NCBI GenBank assembly: GCA_963662865.1
Contig: OY759969.1
Location: 1 to 64,000, forward strand
Length of the DNA: 64,000 nt
Source: JAJDYQ01 sp963662865
GTDB taxonomy: Bacteria; Pseudomonadota; Gammaproteobacteria; JAJDYQ01
Direction: 5' to 3'
How positions within the stretch are numbered: position 1 is the stretch's first letter; each line of letters opens with the position of its first letter. Of the stretch, positions 53,138 to 63,400 are shown piece by piece. The notes below the pieces were generated by a model that was not told where the DNA came from, searched no databases, and worked only from the letters and a program-made list of their open reading frames with translations. A program made the position numbers and the translations under genes.

Positions 53138-54481
53138 TTATCCTGAGAAGCTCGAAAATAAGTCTGCCACCATAAAAGCAAGCTCAAGTGCCTGAGCATC
53201 ATTTAATCTTGGGTCACAATGCGTATGATAACGACTTTCCAAATCACACGGTTTTATTTCAAGGGACCCACCCAGGCATTCAGTTACATCCTTTCCAGTC
53301 ATCTCCACATGGATCCCGCCGGGTTTGCTGCCCTCACTTTCATGTATCTCAAAAAACGTCTGTAATTCAGAAAAGATATTATCAATCCGACGGGTTTTAA
53401 AATTATTCACTTTTTCAGTATTACCATGCATCGGATCGCAAGACCAAACAACATTGAGTCCCTGTTCAGTGATGCCGTTTAAAATAGGAGGAAACCGTTC
53501 TATAATATTATTATGCCCCATTCTGACGATTAAGCTGATACGGCCTTTTATATTATCAGGGTTTAATAAATTTATAATTTTGATTAATTCCCACAAATCG
53601 GTATCAGGTCCGCATTTTATTCCAATTGGATTTTTTACTCCTCGTAAAAACTCAACATGTGCGGAATCTAAAAATCGTGTACGGTCGCCCAGCCATAAGA
53701 AATGAGCTGAGCAGTCATACCAATCTCCCGAAATGGAATCCTGTCGGGTTAGTGCTTGTTCATACCATAGTAATAAAGATTCATGAGATGTGTAAAAATT
53801 TGTTTTTGTTATCTGTGCTGTTGTGCCTGTCAATCCGCAAGCTTCCATAAAAGACAAGCATTCCTGTATTTTCTCGGCGGTTTCATGAAATTTTGATAAT
53901 TTCCCGCTGTCATTTACAAAATCCAAAGTCCATTGATGAATTTTATGTAAGTCGGCAAAGCCTCCATCAGAAAAAGCCCGTAATAAATTTAAAATAGCTG
54001 CAGATTGATTATAAGCCTCTATCATTCTGTTCGGATCAGCACTACGAGCGGCATGTGTGAAATCCATAGCATTAATCATATCGCCACGATAAGAGGGCAG
54101 CTTTTTCCCCTCTCGTTCCTCAAAGTTCTCCGAGCGCGGCTTGGCAAACTGACCTGCTATACGACCAATCTTAACGACGGGTTTGGAAGCCGCATAAGTT
54201 AATACCACCGCCATCTGCAACAGGACTTTATAAGTATCTCTTATAATATCGGCGTTAAATTCCAAAAAAGATTCGGCACAATCCCCACCCTGCAATAAAA
54301 AGGCATCGCCATCAACACAAGCAGCAAGCTCTTTGGTGAGCCGGTCACATTCACCAGAAAAAACTAATGGTGGCTTTTTCTTTAGTTCATGTTCAGTCGC
54401 AAGTAACAATTGCTCGTCATCATATCGAGGTACTTGCCTGATAGAGAATTTACGCCAAGATTCCGAAGTCCATCTAGCCAT
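53138..54481 (-). CDS. Class II 3-deoxy-7-phosphoheptulonate (DAHP) synthase
   Basis: 447 residues, the class II (plant/actinobacterial-type) length. Motifs: LLQGGDCAESF (metal Cys), VKIGRIAGQFAKPRS, IGIKCGPDTD, RMGHNNIIERFPP, WSCDPMHGNT (metal His), GGIHVEMTGKDVTECLGG (metal Glu) and HTHCDPRLND (metal Asp). All four metal ligands are present. It joins PEP and erythrose-4-phosphate in the first shikimate-pathway step. In Gammaproteobacteria class I enzymes usually do this for primary metabolism; a class II enzyme inside an operon with a receptor and a dioxygenase suggests a dedicated aromatic supply. Last gene of the five-gene minus-strand operon. Confidence 0.93.
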   Translation of the reverse strand: MARWTSESWRKFSIRQVPRYDDEQLLLATEHELKKKPPLVFSGECDRLTKELAACVDGDAFLLQGGDCAESFLEFNADIIRDTYKVLLQMAVVLTYAASKPVVKIGRIAGQFAKPRSENFEEREGKKLPSYRGDMINAMDFTHAARSADPNRMIEAYNQSAAILNLLRAFSDGGFADLHKIHQWTLDFVNDSGKLSKFHETAEKIQECLSFMEACGLTGTTAQITKTNFYTSHESLLLWYEQALTRQDSISGDWYDCSAHFLWLGDRTRFLDSAHVEFLRGVKNPIGIKCGPDTDLWELIKIINLLNPDNIKGRISLIVRMGHNNIIERFPPILNGITEQGLNVVWSCDPMHGNTEKVNNFKTRRIDNIFSELQTFFEIHESEGSKPGGIHVEMTGKDVTECLGGSLEIKPCDLESRYHTHCDPRLNDAQALELAFMVADLFSSFSG

Positions 54482-54506
54482 TTTTTATCATCCTGAATGA
54501 TTGATA

Positions 54507-55733
54507 TTACAGCAGTTTTTTTAATGCTATTTCAAGGGCTGTCTTGGAAATATCGGTTTTTTTACTATTTATGCTATGTGTATGTTTCAGTGCATCGAAA
54601 ATCACATTGGAAGTATCCGCAAAGATAGCTTTGTCTTTAATTTTAGCTTCAGGTTGCATAAGATAATAAAACGCTCTGGCCATACCGCAATTAGAAATAA
54701 AATCAGGTAATACGCTGACTTTTTTATCAGCATAAAGACCTACGGAACCAAAGAAAATCTCCTCATCAGCGAATGGAACGTTCGCACCACAAGAAATAAC
54801 TTCTAGGCCATTGGAGATCATTTGCTCTAACTGTTCTTGAGTTACCAGTCTGGAAGCAGCCGCGGGAATAAAAATTTCGGCACCTGAACTCCAGATTCTT
54901 TCATTAGCCTGATCGAATGGAATAGTATTATTTGTTCGTAATAAATTATTTTCTTTTGTCAGTAGTAATTCTTTAATTTCATCACAGGTAAATCCATCAG
55001 GGTTAATCAGTCCGCCGGTACGATCAATAATGCCAACAATCCTTGCCCCGTTTTGGGCTTGGTAGTAAGCGGCAGCAGCGGCCACATTTCCCCATCCTTG
55101 AACGATAACTCGCTTACCTTGCAAACTACCGCCGTAGATAGAATAAAAATGGCTCACCGCTTTGGAGACACCATAGCCGGTTATCATATCTGCAACGGCA
55201 TATCTACCATCTAAAGTTGGTGTTAAATCTTTATCCTGCAAAGGTAGCAAAACACCTTTCTGCAATTGCTTAATAATCTTTGTCTTTGCCGTATCTGTTA
55301 GATCGAAATGTCCCTCTAAAACTCCTTCCTGAGGATGACTGATATTCAGCTCCGAAGTAATCGGTATAACTTCGCTGACTTCGTCTATATTAAGATCACC
55401 ACCGGTACCGTAATAGCTTTTTAATAATGGTTTTACCGATTTATACCAACGCTTAAGCACTTCGAATTTGCGTGGATCGGAGGCATCAAAATCGATTCCT
55501 GATTTAGCCCCTCCAATGCCAGGACCTGAAATCGTGAATTTTATCTCCATTGTTTTAGCCAGGGATTCCACCTCATTGAGGTTTAAACCGGATCGCATTC
55601 TGGTACCTCCTCCGGCGGCACCACCTCTGAGGGAATTAATAACAGTCCAGCCGCGGGCTTCAGTCTCTGAATCATTCCATTCAAAAACAATCTCCGGCTT
55701 TTTTTTCTCATATACGTTAAGTAATTCTTTCAT
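54507..55733 (-). CDS. Glu/Leu/Phe/Val dehydrogenase (leucine/phenylalanine dehydrogenase type)
   Basis: I start at ATG 55733 (MKELLNVYEKKKPEIVF), about 408 residues; a TTG at 55790 would overlap the hydrolase gene. Catalytic-domain motifs are GGAAGGGTRMR and GPGIGGAKSGIDFD (catalytic Lys), and GTGGDLNIDE (catalytic Asp). The Rossmann part has KRVIVQGWGNVAAAAAYY. It reversibly deaminates an amino acid to its 2-oxo acid with NAD(P). The substrate is not readable by eye; the HPPD-like neighbour makes Phe, Tyr or Leu attractive. Gap to the DAHP synthase gene 25 bases. Confidence 0.88.
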   Translation of the reverse strand: MKELLNVYEKKKPEIVFEWNDSETEARGWTVINSLRGGAAGGGTRMRSGLNLNEVESLAKTMEIKFTISGPGIGGAKSGIDFDASDPRKFEVLKRWYKSVKPLLKSYYGTGGDLNIDEVSEVIPITSELNISHPQEGVLEGHFDLTDTAKTKIIKQLQKGVLLPLQDKDLTPTLDGRYAVADMITGYGVSKAVSHFYSIYGGSLQGKRVIVQGWGNVAAAAAYYQAQNGARIVGIIDRTGGLINPDGFTCDEIKELLLTKENNLLRTNNTIPFDQANERIWSSGAEIFIPAAASRLVTQEQLEQMISNGLEVISCGANVPFADEEIFFGSVGLYADKKVSVLPDFISNCGMARAFYYLMQPEAKIKDKAIFADTSNVIFDALKHTHSINSKKTDISKTALEIALKKLL

Positions 55734-55776
55734 GGATATGGTACCTGTGAAACCATTGAATATAATCAAGTGGTTG

Positions 55777-56613
55777 TTATATTGATTCAATAAAACTTTT
55801 CAGCTCACGATTAAATCGTTCCGGGTACTCCCAGAACATCATGTGGCCACCAAAAACGATAGTACTTGAATTGGGTAATTCCGTACTAATATAATTTTGA
55901 GCAACTACCTTCCAGTGATTAGCAAGATAAAATAGACTGGGAATTTTTTTATCAAGCATTTTTGCCTGTTCAAGCCTGTTGCTAAACACGCCTGAGGCAA
56001 AAATACTGGCAGCTACAGAGTGTGGAGTATGGAGCGATAAATCTATCAGCCAGTCAAGTTCTGACTTGGTTAATTTACGCTCCACCATTACATGCTGCGC
56101 ATAGCTTTTTATTAAAGATATTTGCCCTTCATCTGAGGTCAACATATGGTATGTCTCAGCAATATTGGATATCTTACCTTCTACCCAAGCACCTTTTTCC
56201 TCATCCACTGAAAGCGGCACGGGAGGCATATCAATGCAAACATGCGCAACTATTCGCTCCGTATCAAGAGCACTGTAACCCCAGGTAGCAAGTGCACCAA
56301 ATGACCAGCCGACCAAGACAATATTATCAAGCTCAAGTTTTTCAACAAACGCCTGCAAGTCATTTGTATGAGTGAGGTAATCATTGCCTGTTTGAGTTAT
56401 CGTAGAGTCACCATGACTTCTAGGATCAATGGCAATAACATGATACTCATCGACCAGCATCTCAAGCTGATAGTGAAAAACCTCGCTGGAAAACGTAAAT
56501 CCAGGCACCAACAACAAGGTTTTACCGGATATCGGCTTTACAGGTCTTACTTCTGCATAAGCAAGCTGTAAACCTGAATCTATCTCAAGCCTTTTTTTCG
56601 TCAGATGAATCAT
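55777..56613 (-). CDS. Alpha/beta hydrolase
   Basis: 278 residues with the fold's hallmarks: LLLVPGFTFSSEVF (oxyanion region), IDPRSHGDST, the nucleophile elbow GWSFGA (Ser about 102) and the C-terminal catalytic His in FGGHMMFWEYPERFN. It resembles haloperoxidase/esterase-like hydrolases. Substrate unknown; in the operon it may open or deacylate a compound brought in by the receptor. Gap to the receptor gene 34 bases. Confidence 0.85.
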   Translation of the reverse strand: MIHLTKKRLEIDSGLQLAYAEVRPVKPISGKTLLLVPGFTFSSEVFHYQLEMLVDEYHVIAIDPRSHGDSTITQTGNDYLTHTNDLQAFVEKLELDNIVLVGWSFGALATWGYSALDTERIVAHVCIDMPPVPLSVDEEKGAWVEGKISNIAETYHMLTSDEGQISLIKSYAQHVMVERKLTKSELDWLIDLSLHTPHSVAASIFASGVFSNRLEQAKMLDKKIPSLFYLANHWKVVAQNYISTELPNSSTIVFGGHMMFWEYPERFNRELKSFIESI

Positions 56614-56647
56614 GCCGATATCATTTTGATATGTGACCTATCCCCCA

Positions 56648-58987
56648 TTAGAAATTAATACGAAAATCAACCCCAATGGTTCGAGGTCGGTTGCGTGCCA
56701 CACGCACCCTTCCGCCAGCCTCCGCTGCCAGGCTTCTGCTGTCGGATAAAACGACATCGCGGTCAAACACATTGTTAACGAAAAAGGTCACCTTGTTGGC
56801 ATCATTTTTTAACCCAAAACGGGCATTGAGTAGCGCGTAGGAGGGTCTGGTACGTGGATTTCCCGAAGAAACAACCGTGCTGATACTGCTGTCAACAAAA
56901 GCGAAGTCCGCCCGGGCGAACCAGTCATAGCCACCAATAGCACGAAATGGAGCGGAATAATCTATGCTACTGGAAAATGTAAGTTCTGGCACCTGTTGCA
57001 AACGGTCACCTTTTTCAATCACCCCGGCAACCGTCTCAGTAAATTCGGCATCGGTGTAACCCAAGCCAACGCTTATATTTAGATTGTCACTTGGACGCGC
57101 TGTCATTTCGACCTCAAAACCAGTACTTCTTGCTGAACCCAGGTTGGCAATAAATGGAAATCCGCAACCAAGCAGAATTCTTTGCTGTATATCATCAAAG
57201 TCAATGTAAAAAGCGGCCGCATTCAGCGTCAAGTCTCCAAAGCCTGTATTGTACCAGTCCGTTTTTGCCCCGATCTCATAGCTTAACAGGCTGTCGGAAT
57301 CATAAGTCGAGACATCACTAGCGGTAAAACCAAGAGCCTGATATTGAACAGGACATCCAAGTGGCGCTGGTAGTACACCATTTGCACCACCAATGCGGAA
57401 ACCTTCAGCGATTGACGCGTAGAGAAAAATATTATCGTCAACCTCATACTCAATTAATCCCTTCAAATTAAATCCGTCCTCAGACTGGTTGGCGGCTACA
57501 CGACTCGGCCCGCCTGCGGCAAAACCATTGGCATAATTATCACTGGTCACCTCGGTATCAAAATAACGCGCCCCCAAAGTGACATCCAATCGGTCGGTCA
57601 ACGCATACGAAAACTCACCAAAAAGCCCCAGCTCCTTGAGCTCGGTATCGTAATCGGATCTAAATATCAAATCATTACCGGTAGTCAACAAGGCGCCACT
57701 TGGTCCTAATGGGAGATTTACCCCACCAAAGCCATTGGCATTATTATCCGGATGAAAAGCTTCATCATCATCGGTACGTTGGTAAAAGGCCCCCAGGGTC
57801 GTGCTGAATGGGCCGCCAAAATCCGAGACAAAACGAAACTCCTGCACAAAACTGTCAAACTCAAGCAGCTGAAAAATAGGAGATGGAATAGCCTGCGCCG
57901 GCTGCCCAAAAATTCCATTAATGAGTGTAAACGATATAAATTCGCTGGAATCCTCAAACTCATGGGTGTCGCGGGTAAAATAGCCCGAAGAAGAACCAAA
58001 CGTACCAAATGCCGTATCATAATTCAGATTAAGGCTGATCTGATACCATTCATCTTCACCGCCTTCGGCGATATTAAACAGCCTTTCCTGAGTAAAATCA
58101 TCGGCGGACAGGTCTGTCCCCCCAGTAAAGTCAGCCAACGGAAAACCATCCAGTGTGGTTTTCTGATACATAAGGCGGCCATTGATGGAAAAGACATCGG
58201 TGGGTTCAATTCTAAGCGCTAATTGAGCACCATAGGTTTCCTTATCATCAACATTTTCCACCACGCCGGCAGAGTCTCCCGTAATCGCGCCTGCCGTGCC
58301 CGGAGCAACAACAACTCCGGGAGAAGTTGACGAACCGACAACTCGATCAAAAATACCCTCATCTCCTTGATAGTAGGCGCTGATGCGGGCAGCGAATGTG
58401 TCAGAAAAAGGTATGTTGAATGCCCCATCAATAAGCGTGTTCAATCCACCTTCCCGGGTATCGGATAAACCCGTATGCAGGTGTGCGCTGAATGCATCAA
58501 ACTCCGGCTGTTTGGTGATAATTCTGATTGTGCCGCCAAGACCACGGGCACCGAACAACGTTCCCTGTGGCCCGCGCAACACCTCAACACGCTCTACATC
58601 AAGCACCAGCGGATCAACCGATTCATCCAGCGGTACATCATCAATGTAAAAACCCGTGGTATTCAAACCCTGAATACCACGAATTGAAATGGATCTACTG
58701 GCCAGGATCCCATCATCCGTAACACCGAATGAAAGATTGGGGATTGAAACCGCGTAGTCTTCAAAATCAACCGCCCCTTGTGCCTGTAGCTCTTCGCCCT
58801 GCAAAGCGCTGACACTGAGACCGATGCTCTGAATTGACTCTTCTCTCTTGGTTGCAGTAACAACAATCTCTTCTGTAGCGGCTTCTTCTTGAGCATAACC
58901 AGCCATGGTACTAGCATACAAAAAGATTACCGTTAATGACCATGTTAACCATTTCGACGACACCATATTACCGTATGACTTGCTCAT
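56648..58987 (-). CDS. TonB-dependent outer-membrane receptor
   Basis: 779 residues. Signal peptide (about 1-32, ending AGYAQ), a TonB-box-like EEIVVTATKREES, a plug domain (about 50-160, with DDVPLDESVDPLVLDVERVE and LRGPQGTLFGARG) and a 22-strand beta-barrel ending in the C-terminal Phe signature (TIGVDFRINF). It imports a large or scarce ligand using TonB energy. No siderophore-synthesis genes are near, and the plug resembles the broad subclass often used for carbohydrates or aromatic compounds. It sits between the HPPD-like gene and the hydrolase gene with short gaps, so it is in the same operon. Confidence 0.92.
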   Translation of the reverse strand: MSKSYGNMVSSKWLTWSLTVIFLYASTMAGYAQEEAATEEIVVTATKREESIQSIGLSVSALQGEELQAQGAVDFEDYAVSIPNLSFGVTDDGILASRSISIRGIQGLNTTGFYIDDVPLDESVDPLVLDVERVEVLRGPQGTLFGARGLGGTIRIITKQPEFDAFSAHLHTGLSDTREGGLNTLIDGAFNIPFSDTFAARISAYYQGDEGIFDRVVGSSTSPGVVVAPGTAGAITGDSAGVVENVDDKETYGAQLALRIEPTDVFSINGRLMYQKTTLDGFPLADFTGGTDLSADDFTQERLFNIAEGGEDEWYQISLNLNYDTAFGTFGSSSGYFTRDTHEFEDSSEFISFTLINGIFGQPAQAIPSPIFQLLEFDSFVQEFRFVSDFGGPFSTTLGAFYQRTDDDEAFHPDNNANGFGGVNLPLGPSGALLTTGNDLIFRSDYDTELKELGLFGEFSYALTDRLDVTLGARYFDTEVTSDNYANGFAAGGPSRVAANQSEDGFNLKGLIEYEVDDNIFLYASIAEGFRIGGANGVLPAPLGCPVQYQALGFTASDVSTYDSDSLLSYEIGAKTDWYNTGFGDLTLNAAAFYIDFDDIQQRILLGCGFPFIANLGSARSTGFEVEMTARPSDNLNISVGLGYTDAEFTETVAGVIEKGDRLQQVPELTFSSSIDYSAPFRAIGGYDWFARADFAFVDSSISTVVSSGNPRTRPSYALLNARFGLKNDANKVTFFVNNVFDRDVVLSDSRSLAAEAGGRVRVARNRPRTIGVDFRINF

Positions 58988-59034
58988 AGCATATATCTCC
59001 TAATCTCCAAAAATTTACAGATTGCTTTAAAACA

Positions 59035-59694
59035 CTAACTACTAACCTGTTCAGTTGGAACTTCCCAGTTTGTCGGCATCTTACTAAAATCAAAAAATGG
59101 TTCGGTATCGCCATCTTCGATAGCATCTTGAACTTGCTTGTAAAAGCCTTTTCCAGCCTGATTGGAAAAGGTTATCTCCACTTCCTTTGCCTCGTTTTCG
59201 GTTTGCGGTCGCTGACAATATTCAGGAAATACAGCTTCTCCAGCATGACCACTTGCATAACCTTTGGCAAACATCTGCTTTAATATTCCAAAGCCGTCAT
59301 TTTGCACAATAGTCGTACCACGTGGGTTACCGCCGAGCGAACTCATATGTTCGATAAAGGCATCCAGATTATAGGTATCATAGGCGACATGCTGACAAGA
59401 ATGATCACCATGCTTGTTAACGAATTGAGTTACCTGAGATGTCTGAGCACGATCAATGCCCTCAATTAAAGCAATACCAAAATCTCCGTAATCAATACAC
59501 CAGATTTTCATACTGCTATCAGGGTCTTGAGGACGCACATCATCAATACGTTTAATCAGTTTCCCACCTTCCACCACGATATGGAACCAAGCCCATTTTT
59601 TAATATTGCCTGATTCTACGGCATACGTAACATGATCTATTTTCTTCAAGTAAGACACAGCTAACTCTCCAGGATATAAAGTAACGAACTCCAT
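59035..59694 (-). CDS. Compact 4-hydroxyphenylpyruvate-dioxygenase-like VOC protein
   Basis: 219 residues. It matches only the C-terminal catalytic module of HPPD-type dioxygenases. The three metal ligands are visible: His21 (KKIDHVTYAV), His102 (DHSCQHVAYDT) and Glu158 (VFPEYCQRP, in place of the usual FFEIIQR). The helix after the last ligand (NQAGKGFYKQVQDAIED) also matches. The N-terminal half of HPPD is missing, and the loop between the second His and the Glu is about 25 residues shorter than in HPPD (spacing 56 against about 82). A 2-oxo acid substrate such as phenylpyruvate or 2-oxoisocaproate is inferred. First gene of the minus-strand operon. Confidence 0.75.
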   Translation of the reverse strand: MEFVTLYPGELAVSYLKKIDHVTYAVESGNIKKWAWFHIVVEGGKLIKRIDDVRPQDPDSSMKIWCIDYGDFGIALIEGIDRAQTSQVTQFVNKHGDHSCQHVAYDTYNLDAFIEHMSSLGGNPRGTTIVQNDGFGILKQMFAKGYASGHAGEAVFPEYCQRPQTENEAKEVEITFSNQAGKGFYKQVQDAIEDGDTEPFFDFSKMPTNWEVPTEQVSS

Positions 59695-59735
59695 AATAGA
59701 AATGTAATGCTATCAGGCGATAAGCTATAATTATG

Positions 59736-59764
59736 TTGACATTTTTGTGGTATTTTCACAAAAT
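59736..59764 (+). promoter_or_regulatory. Promoter of the Lrp-type gene with an overlapping palindrome
   Basis: TTGACA (59736-59741), a 17-base spacer and CAAAAT (59759-59764). Between and across them lies a perfect palindrome, TTTTGTG-N7-CACAAAA (59743-59763). The palindrome placed over the promoter in the divergent gap suggests an operator, probably for the adjacent Lrp-type regulator acting on itself and on the opposite operon. Confidence 0.5.
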
Positions 59765-59814
59765 ACGCAATAAATAGCTATTATTACTGAGTTATTACGT
59801 AAATATATTGCTCC

Positions 59815-60270
59815 ATGGATAAATTTGACCAATCAATATTAAATCTGCTCTTGAAAAATGGGCGTATGAGTTACAGCCAAATTGCAGACCACGTTAACCT
59901 GTCCACCTCTGCTTGTCTGCGCCGGATAAAAGCGCTTGAGAAAAAAGGGATTATTGACCGATTTTCGGTGCAACTAAACGCCAAAGCAATGGGGCAACAA
60001 ATAAAGGCTTTCATTACTATCCGGGTTAACCGCCATGATGTGGGCATGGTGGAGGCTTTTACTGAAAAAATTATAACCTACCCTGAAGTTATTTCCTGCT
60101 ATCAGCTAACTGGCAAAACCGATTTTATAGCAGAAGTTTGTACTCACAGTGTTGATAGCTATGCCGAATTCATTAATAAAAAAATTCTGTCCATGCCAGC
60201 GGTAAAGGATGCAGTATCGTCTGTCGTTTTGAAAGAAGTAAAACCTTATCAGAATGAAGTTCTGAGATAA
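59815..60270 (+). CDS. Lrp/AsnC-family transcriptional regulator
   Basis: 151 residues. N-terminal winged helix-turn-helix (about 4-60, ILNLLLKNGRMSYSQIADHV, STSACLRRIKALEKKGII) and a C-terminal RAM effector domain (about 66-145, with VISCYQLTGKTDFIAEV). Members sense amino acids or their oxo acids. It is transcribed away from the HPPD-like operon across a 120-base gap that holds a palindrome, so it is the likely regulator of that operon. Confidence 0.92.
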   Translation: MDKFDQSILNLLLKNGRMSYSQIADHVNLSTSACLRRIKALEKKGIIDRFSVQLNAKAMGQQIKAFITIRVNRHDVGMVEAFTEKIITYPEVISCYQLTGKTDFIAEVCTHSVDSYAEFINKKILSMPAVKDAVSSVVLKEVKPYQNEVLR

Positions 60271-60427
60271 TTACGCAAGCTTCTCTGTCAGGTGGACAGT
60301 TCAAAGATAGAACATCTGACGTTTTCATCCTCTTCGTTGAGATGATCTGCTTCTCGATGAATCGCAGCCTCCCAGGGTTATTTTGCCAAAGGTCTCTACT
60401 TATAATGTATCTACTTAATGGAGGAAC

Positions 60428-63400
60428 TTACGATACGTCCACCGGCAAAAATGCTAGCCTTTTCAGTTCACTAAGCAGCACAAGCGCCATAGAACTGGTT
60501 TTATCCGCTGTTGTTTTAATCTCAGTCAATATCTTAGTCCAACGAGTAATAGATCCTTTATGCTGGTTTTTCCATGCTATCAACACAGCATCTATTTCCT
60601 TCTCGATATACTTATCCGATTTTAAAAACAACTGCGTCAATATTCGCCGTTGTACTTCTAAATCATCAATAAGGGCCTCGCAGGCAAAATCATCCCAGCG
60701 ATTTTCGACAGGCAAACCGACAATCTGTTCAGACAACCAGTCAAGCTGCAGAGCGACACCACTCTTAAAATAGGTATTAGCCACCCAATCAAGATCAAAA
60801 TCTGTTTTAATCGCAATAGAAGCCGCACCAAAACTGCAATAAAGGTCACTTGCACAATTTACCAACTGTGCCGTCGATTCACTAATCCCCAAGGTTATCA
60901 GGCGATCAGTCATTGGATGCTGTTTGTCTTGTCGTTGTTTATCATAGAAGCTTGGTACGATGGCTTGCAAATGTTGCATGTGGGGCTTATATGCCATAAT
61001 TATTTGTTCTGTATCAAAATCACCGCCGTGATTTCTCAATATCCATCGTGAACAATGTCGGGTTAACTTCATCAACGTGCCAAACAGGTTCAGTTGCTCA
61101 GCTGCATGTAGTTGGTAATCAAGATTCTCAATATCCTGCCAAGCCTGATCCAGGTTAAGAATTTCCTCAACGATAACTACGGATTGAACAACCGCAGGCA
61201 ATGAGGTGCCTGTAGATTCAGTCTGTCTTTCACAGAAAGCGAATCCCATTCTATTAACAATCTTGTTAGCTAATTGATTGGCAATGATTTCGCGTTTTAA
61301 TGGATGACAGCTCAGGCTTTCTGAGTAGTCTTGAGCGAGCCGCGCCGGAAAGGCCGTTAACAACCATCTTTCAATGTAATTATCATCAACCAATTCAGAA
61401 TTTAACAATTCTTCTTTTAATGCTATTTTTCCGTGAGAAATTAATACGGATAGTTCTGACCGAGTTAACCAAGTTCCATTGCTCTTCCGCTCCGACAAAA
61501 TCTCCTCGTCTGGCAATTTCTCCAAAGCGCAATTTAACCGCCCCCGAGCTTCCCAGTTGGCCATACAGCGTTTATACGCCTGAAAATTTCTCTCACATTG
61601 AAATTGAGCCAAAGAGATAGCTTGGGTTTGTTGATAGTTGTTGTATAAAACCAGTTCGGCAACATCTGTGGTCATAGACGCCAGCAAATCATTACGAGCC
61701 TGATCATCCAAAACACCTTCCGCAACCAGGCCATTCAGCAGTATTTTGATATTGACTTCGTGGTCAGAGCAGTCCACACCGCCGGCATTATCAACGGAGT
61801 CTGTATTGCACAAGCCACCTCGCAGGCCAAACTCTACTCTGCCCAGTTGAGTTATACCCAAATTACCACCCTCATTAAAAATCCGGCAGCGTAGTTCATT
61901 GGCGTTGACGCGCACACTATCGTTGGTACGGTCACCTACATCTGAGTCATGCTCCCGGCTGGATTTCACATAAGTGCCAATTCCACCATTCCAGATCAAA
62001 TCAACTTGGGCCTTAAGTAAATAGCTGATTAGCTCATTAGGTGTAAGGCACTCTTCAGCAATATCTAAACGATCACGAATTTGTGAACTCAGATGGATGG
62101 TTTTTTTTGAACGTGAGAATACACCACCACCAGCGGAGATAAGTGTCTGGTCATAATCCTCCCAGGAAGATCCTGGTAATTGAAAAAGCCGCTGCCGCTC
62201 CTTAAAGCCAGCTACTGCATTCGGTTCCGGATCGATAAAAATATGCTGATGATTGAAGGCAGCCACTAAACAAATATGTTCGGATAACAGCATACCATTA
62301 CCAAAAACGTCGCCACTCATATCCCCTATACCGACAACACTAAAGTCATCGGTTTGAGTGTTTAGCCCTTGTTCCCGAAAGTGTCGCTGTACAGAAACCC
62401 AAGCACCTCGAGCAGTAATACCGATTTGTTTATGGTCATAACCATTACTGCCTCCGGAAGCAAAACCATCCCTCAACCAGAATCCATATTGCTGTGATAT
62501 GGCATTGGCATAGTCGGAAAAAGCCGCTGTTCCCTTATCTGCCGCCACAACAAAATAAGGGTCACTGCCATCATAGGCAGTGATGTTACCTGGGGTAACA
62601 ATTTGATCATTAACAATATTGTCAGTGACATCCAGTAGCCCACTGATAAACTGTTGATAACAGGCTATACCCTCTTCTAGCTGCTCATCTCTAGATTGAA
62701 AACAAGCCAATCTTTTTGTGACGAAACCACCTTTGGCGCCAACTGGGACAATAATGGCATTTTTAATATGCTGCGTTTTGACCAGTCCTAGAATTTCGGT
62801 GCGGTAATCTTCTGATCTGTCTGACCAACGAATACCACCGCGCGCAACTTTTCCCATTCGCAGATGAACACCTTCAAAACGCGGAGACCCCATATAAATT
62901 TCATACAAGGGTTTTGGTTGCGGAGCGAAACTAATATCTTGTGGAGCCAGCTTGATCGCTATGTAGGGCTTTGGTTGACCCATTGTATCTTGTTGGTAAA
63001 AATTAGTCCGCAGTGTCGCCTTGATGATTCCCAGATAGCTTCGTAATACCTGATCTTCATTTAGGCTTTTAACCTGATCCAGGCTCTCTGTAAACTGTTG
63101 TTCGATTGAGGTCAATGTTGATACAACACTTTTTTGCTGTTCCACAGGATTAAAACGCAACTCAAAAAATTCTATCAGACATTTTGTTATGGTCAGATTA
63201 TTAATGAGAGTTTCAGCTATAAACTTTTGACTGAATGGCACTTGCAATTGCTTTAAATAACGAGCATATAGCCGCAGCATCGACACCAAACGCCAATGCA
63301 GGCCAGCTGCCATGACCAATCGGTTAAAGATGTCATTTTCAACTCTTTTATACCAGATAGCGATAAAGGCAGTTTTTACATAATCATCCAGTTGCTCAAT

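Noticed and set aside
60342..60773. Plus-strand frame of 143 codons near the Lrp-type gene
   Set aside because: Most of it overlaps the 3' end of the glutamate dehydrogenase on the other strand; no family resemblance.
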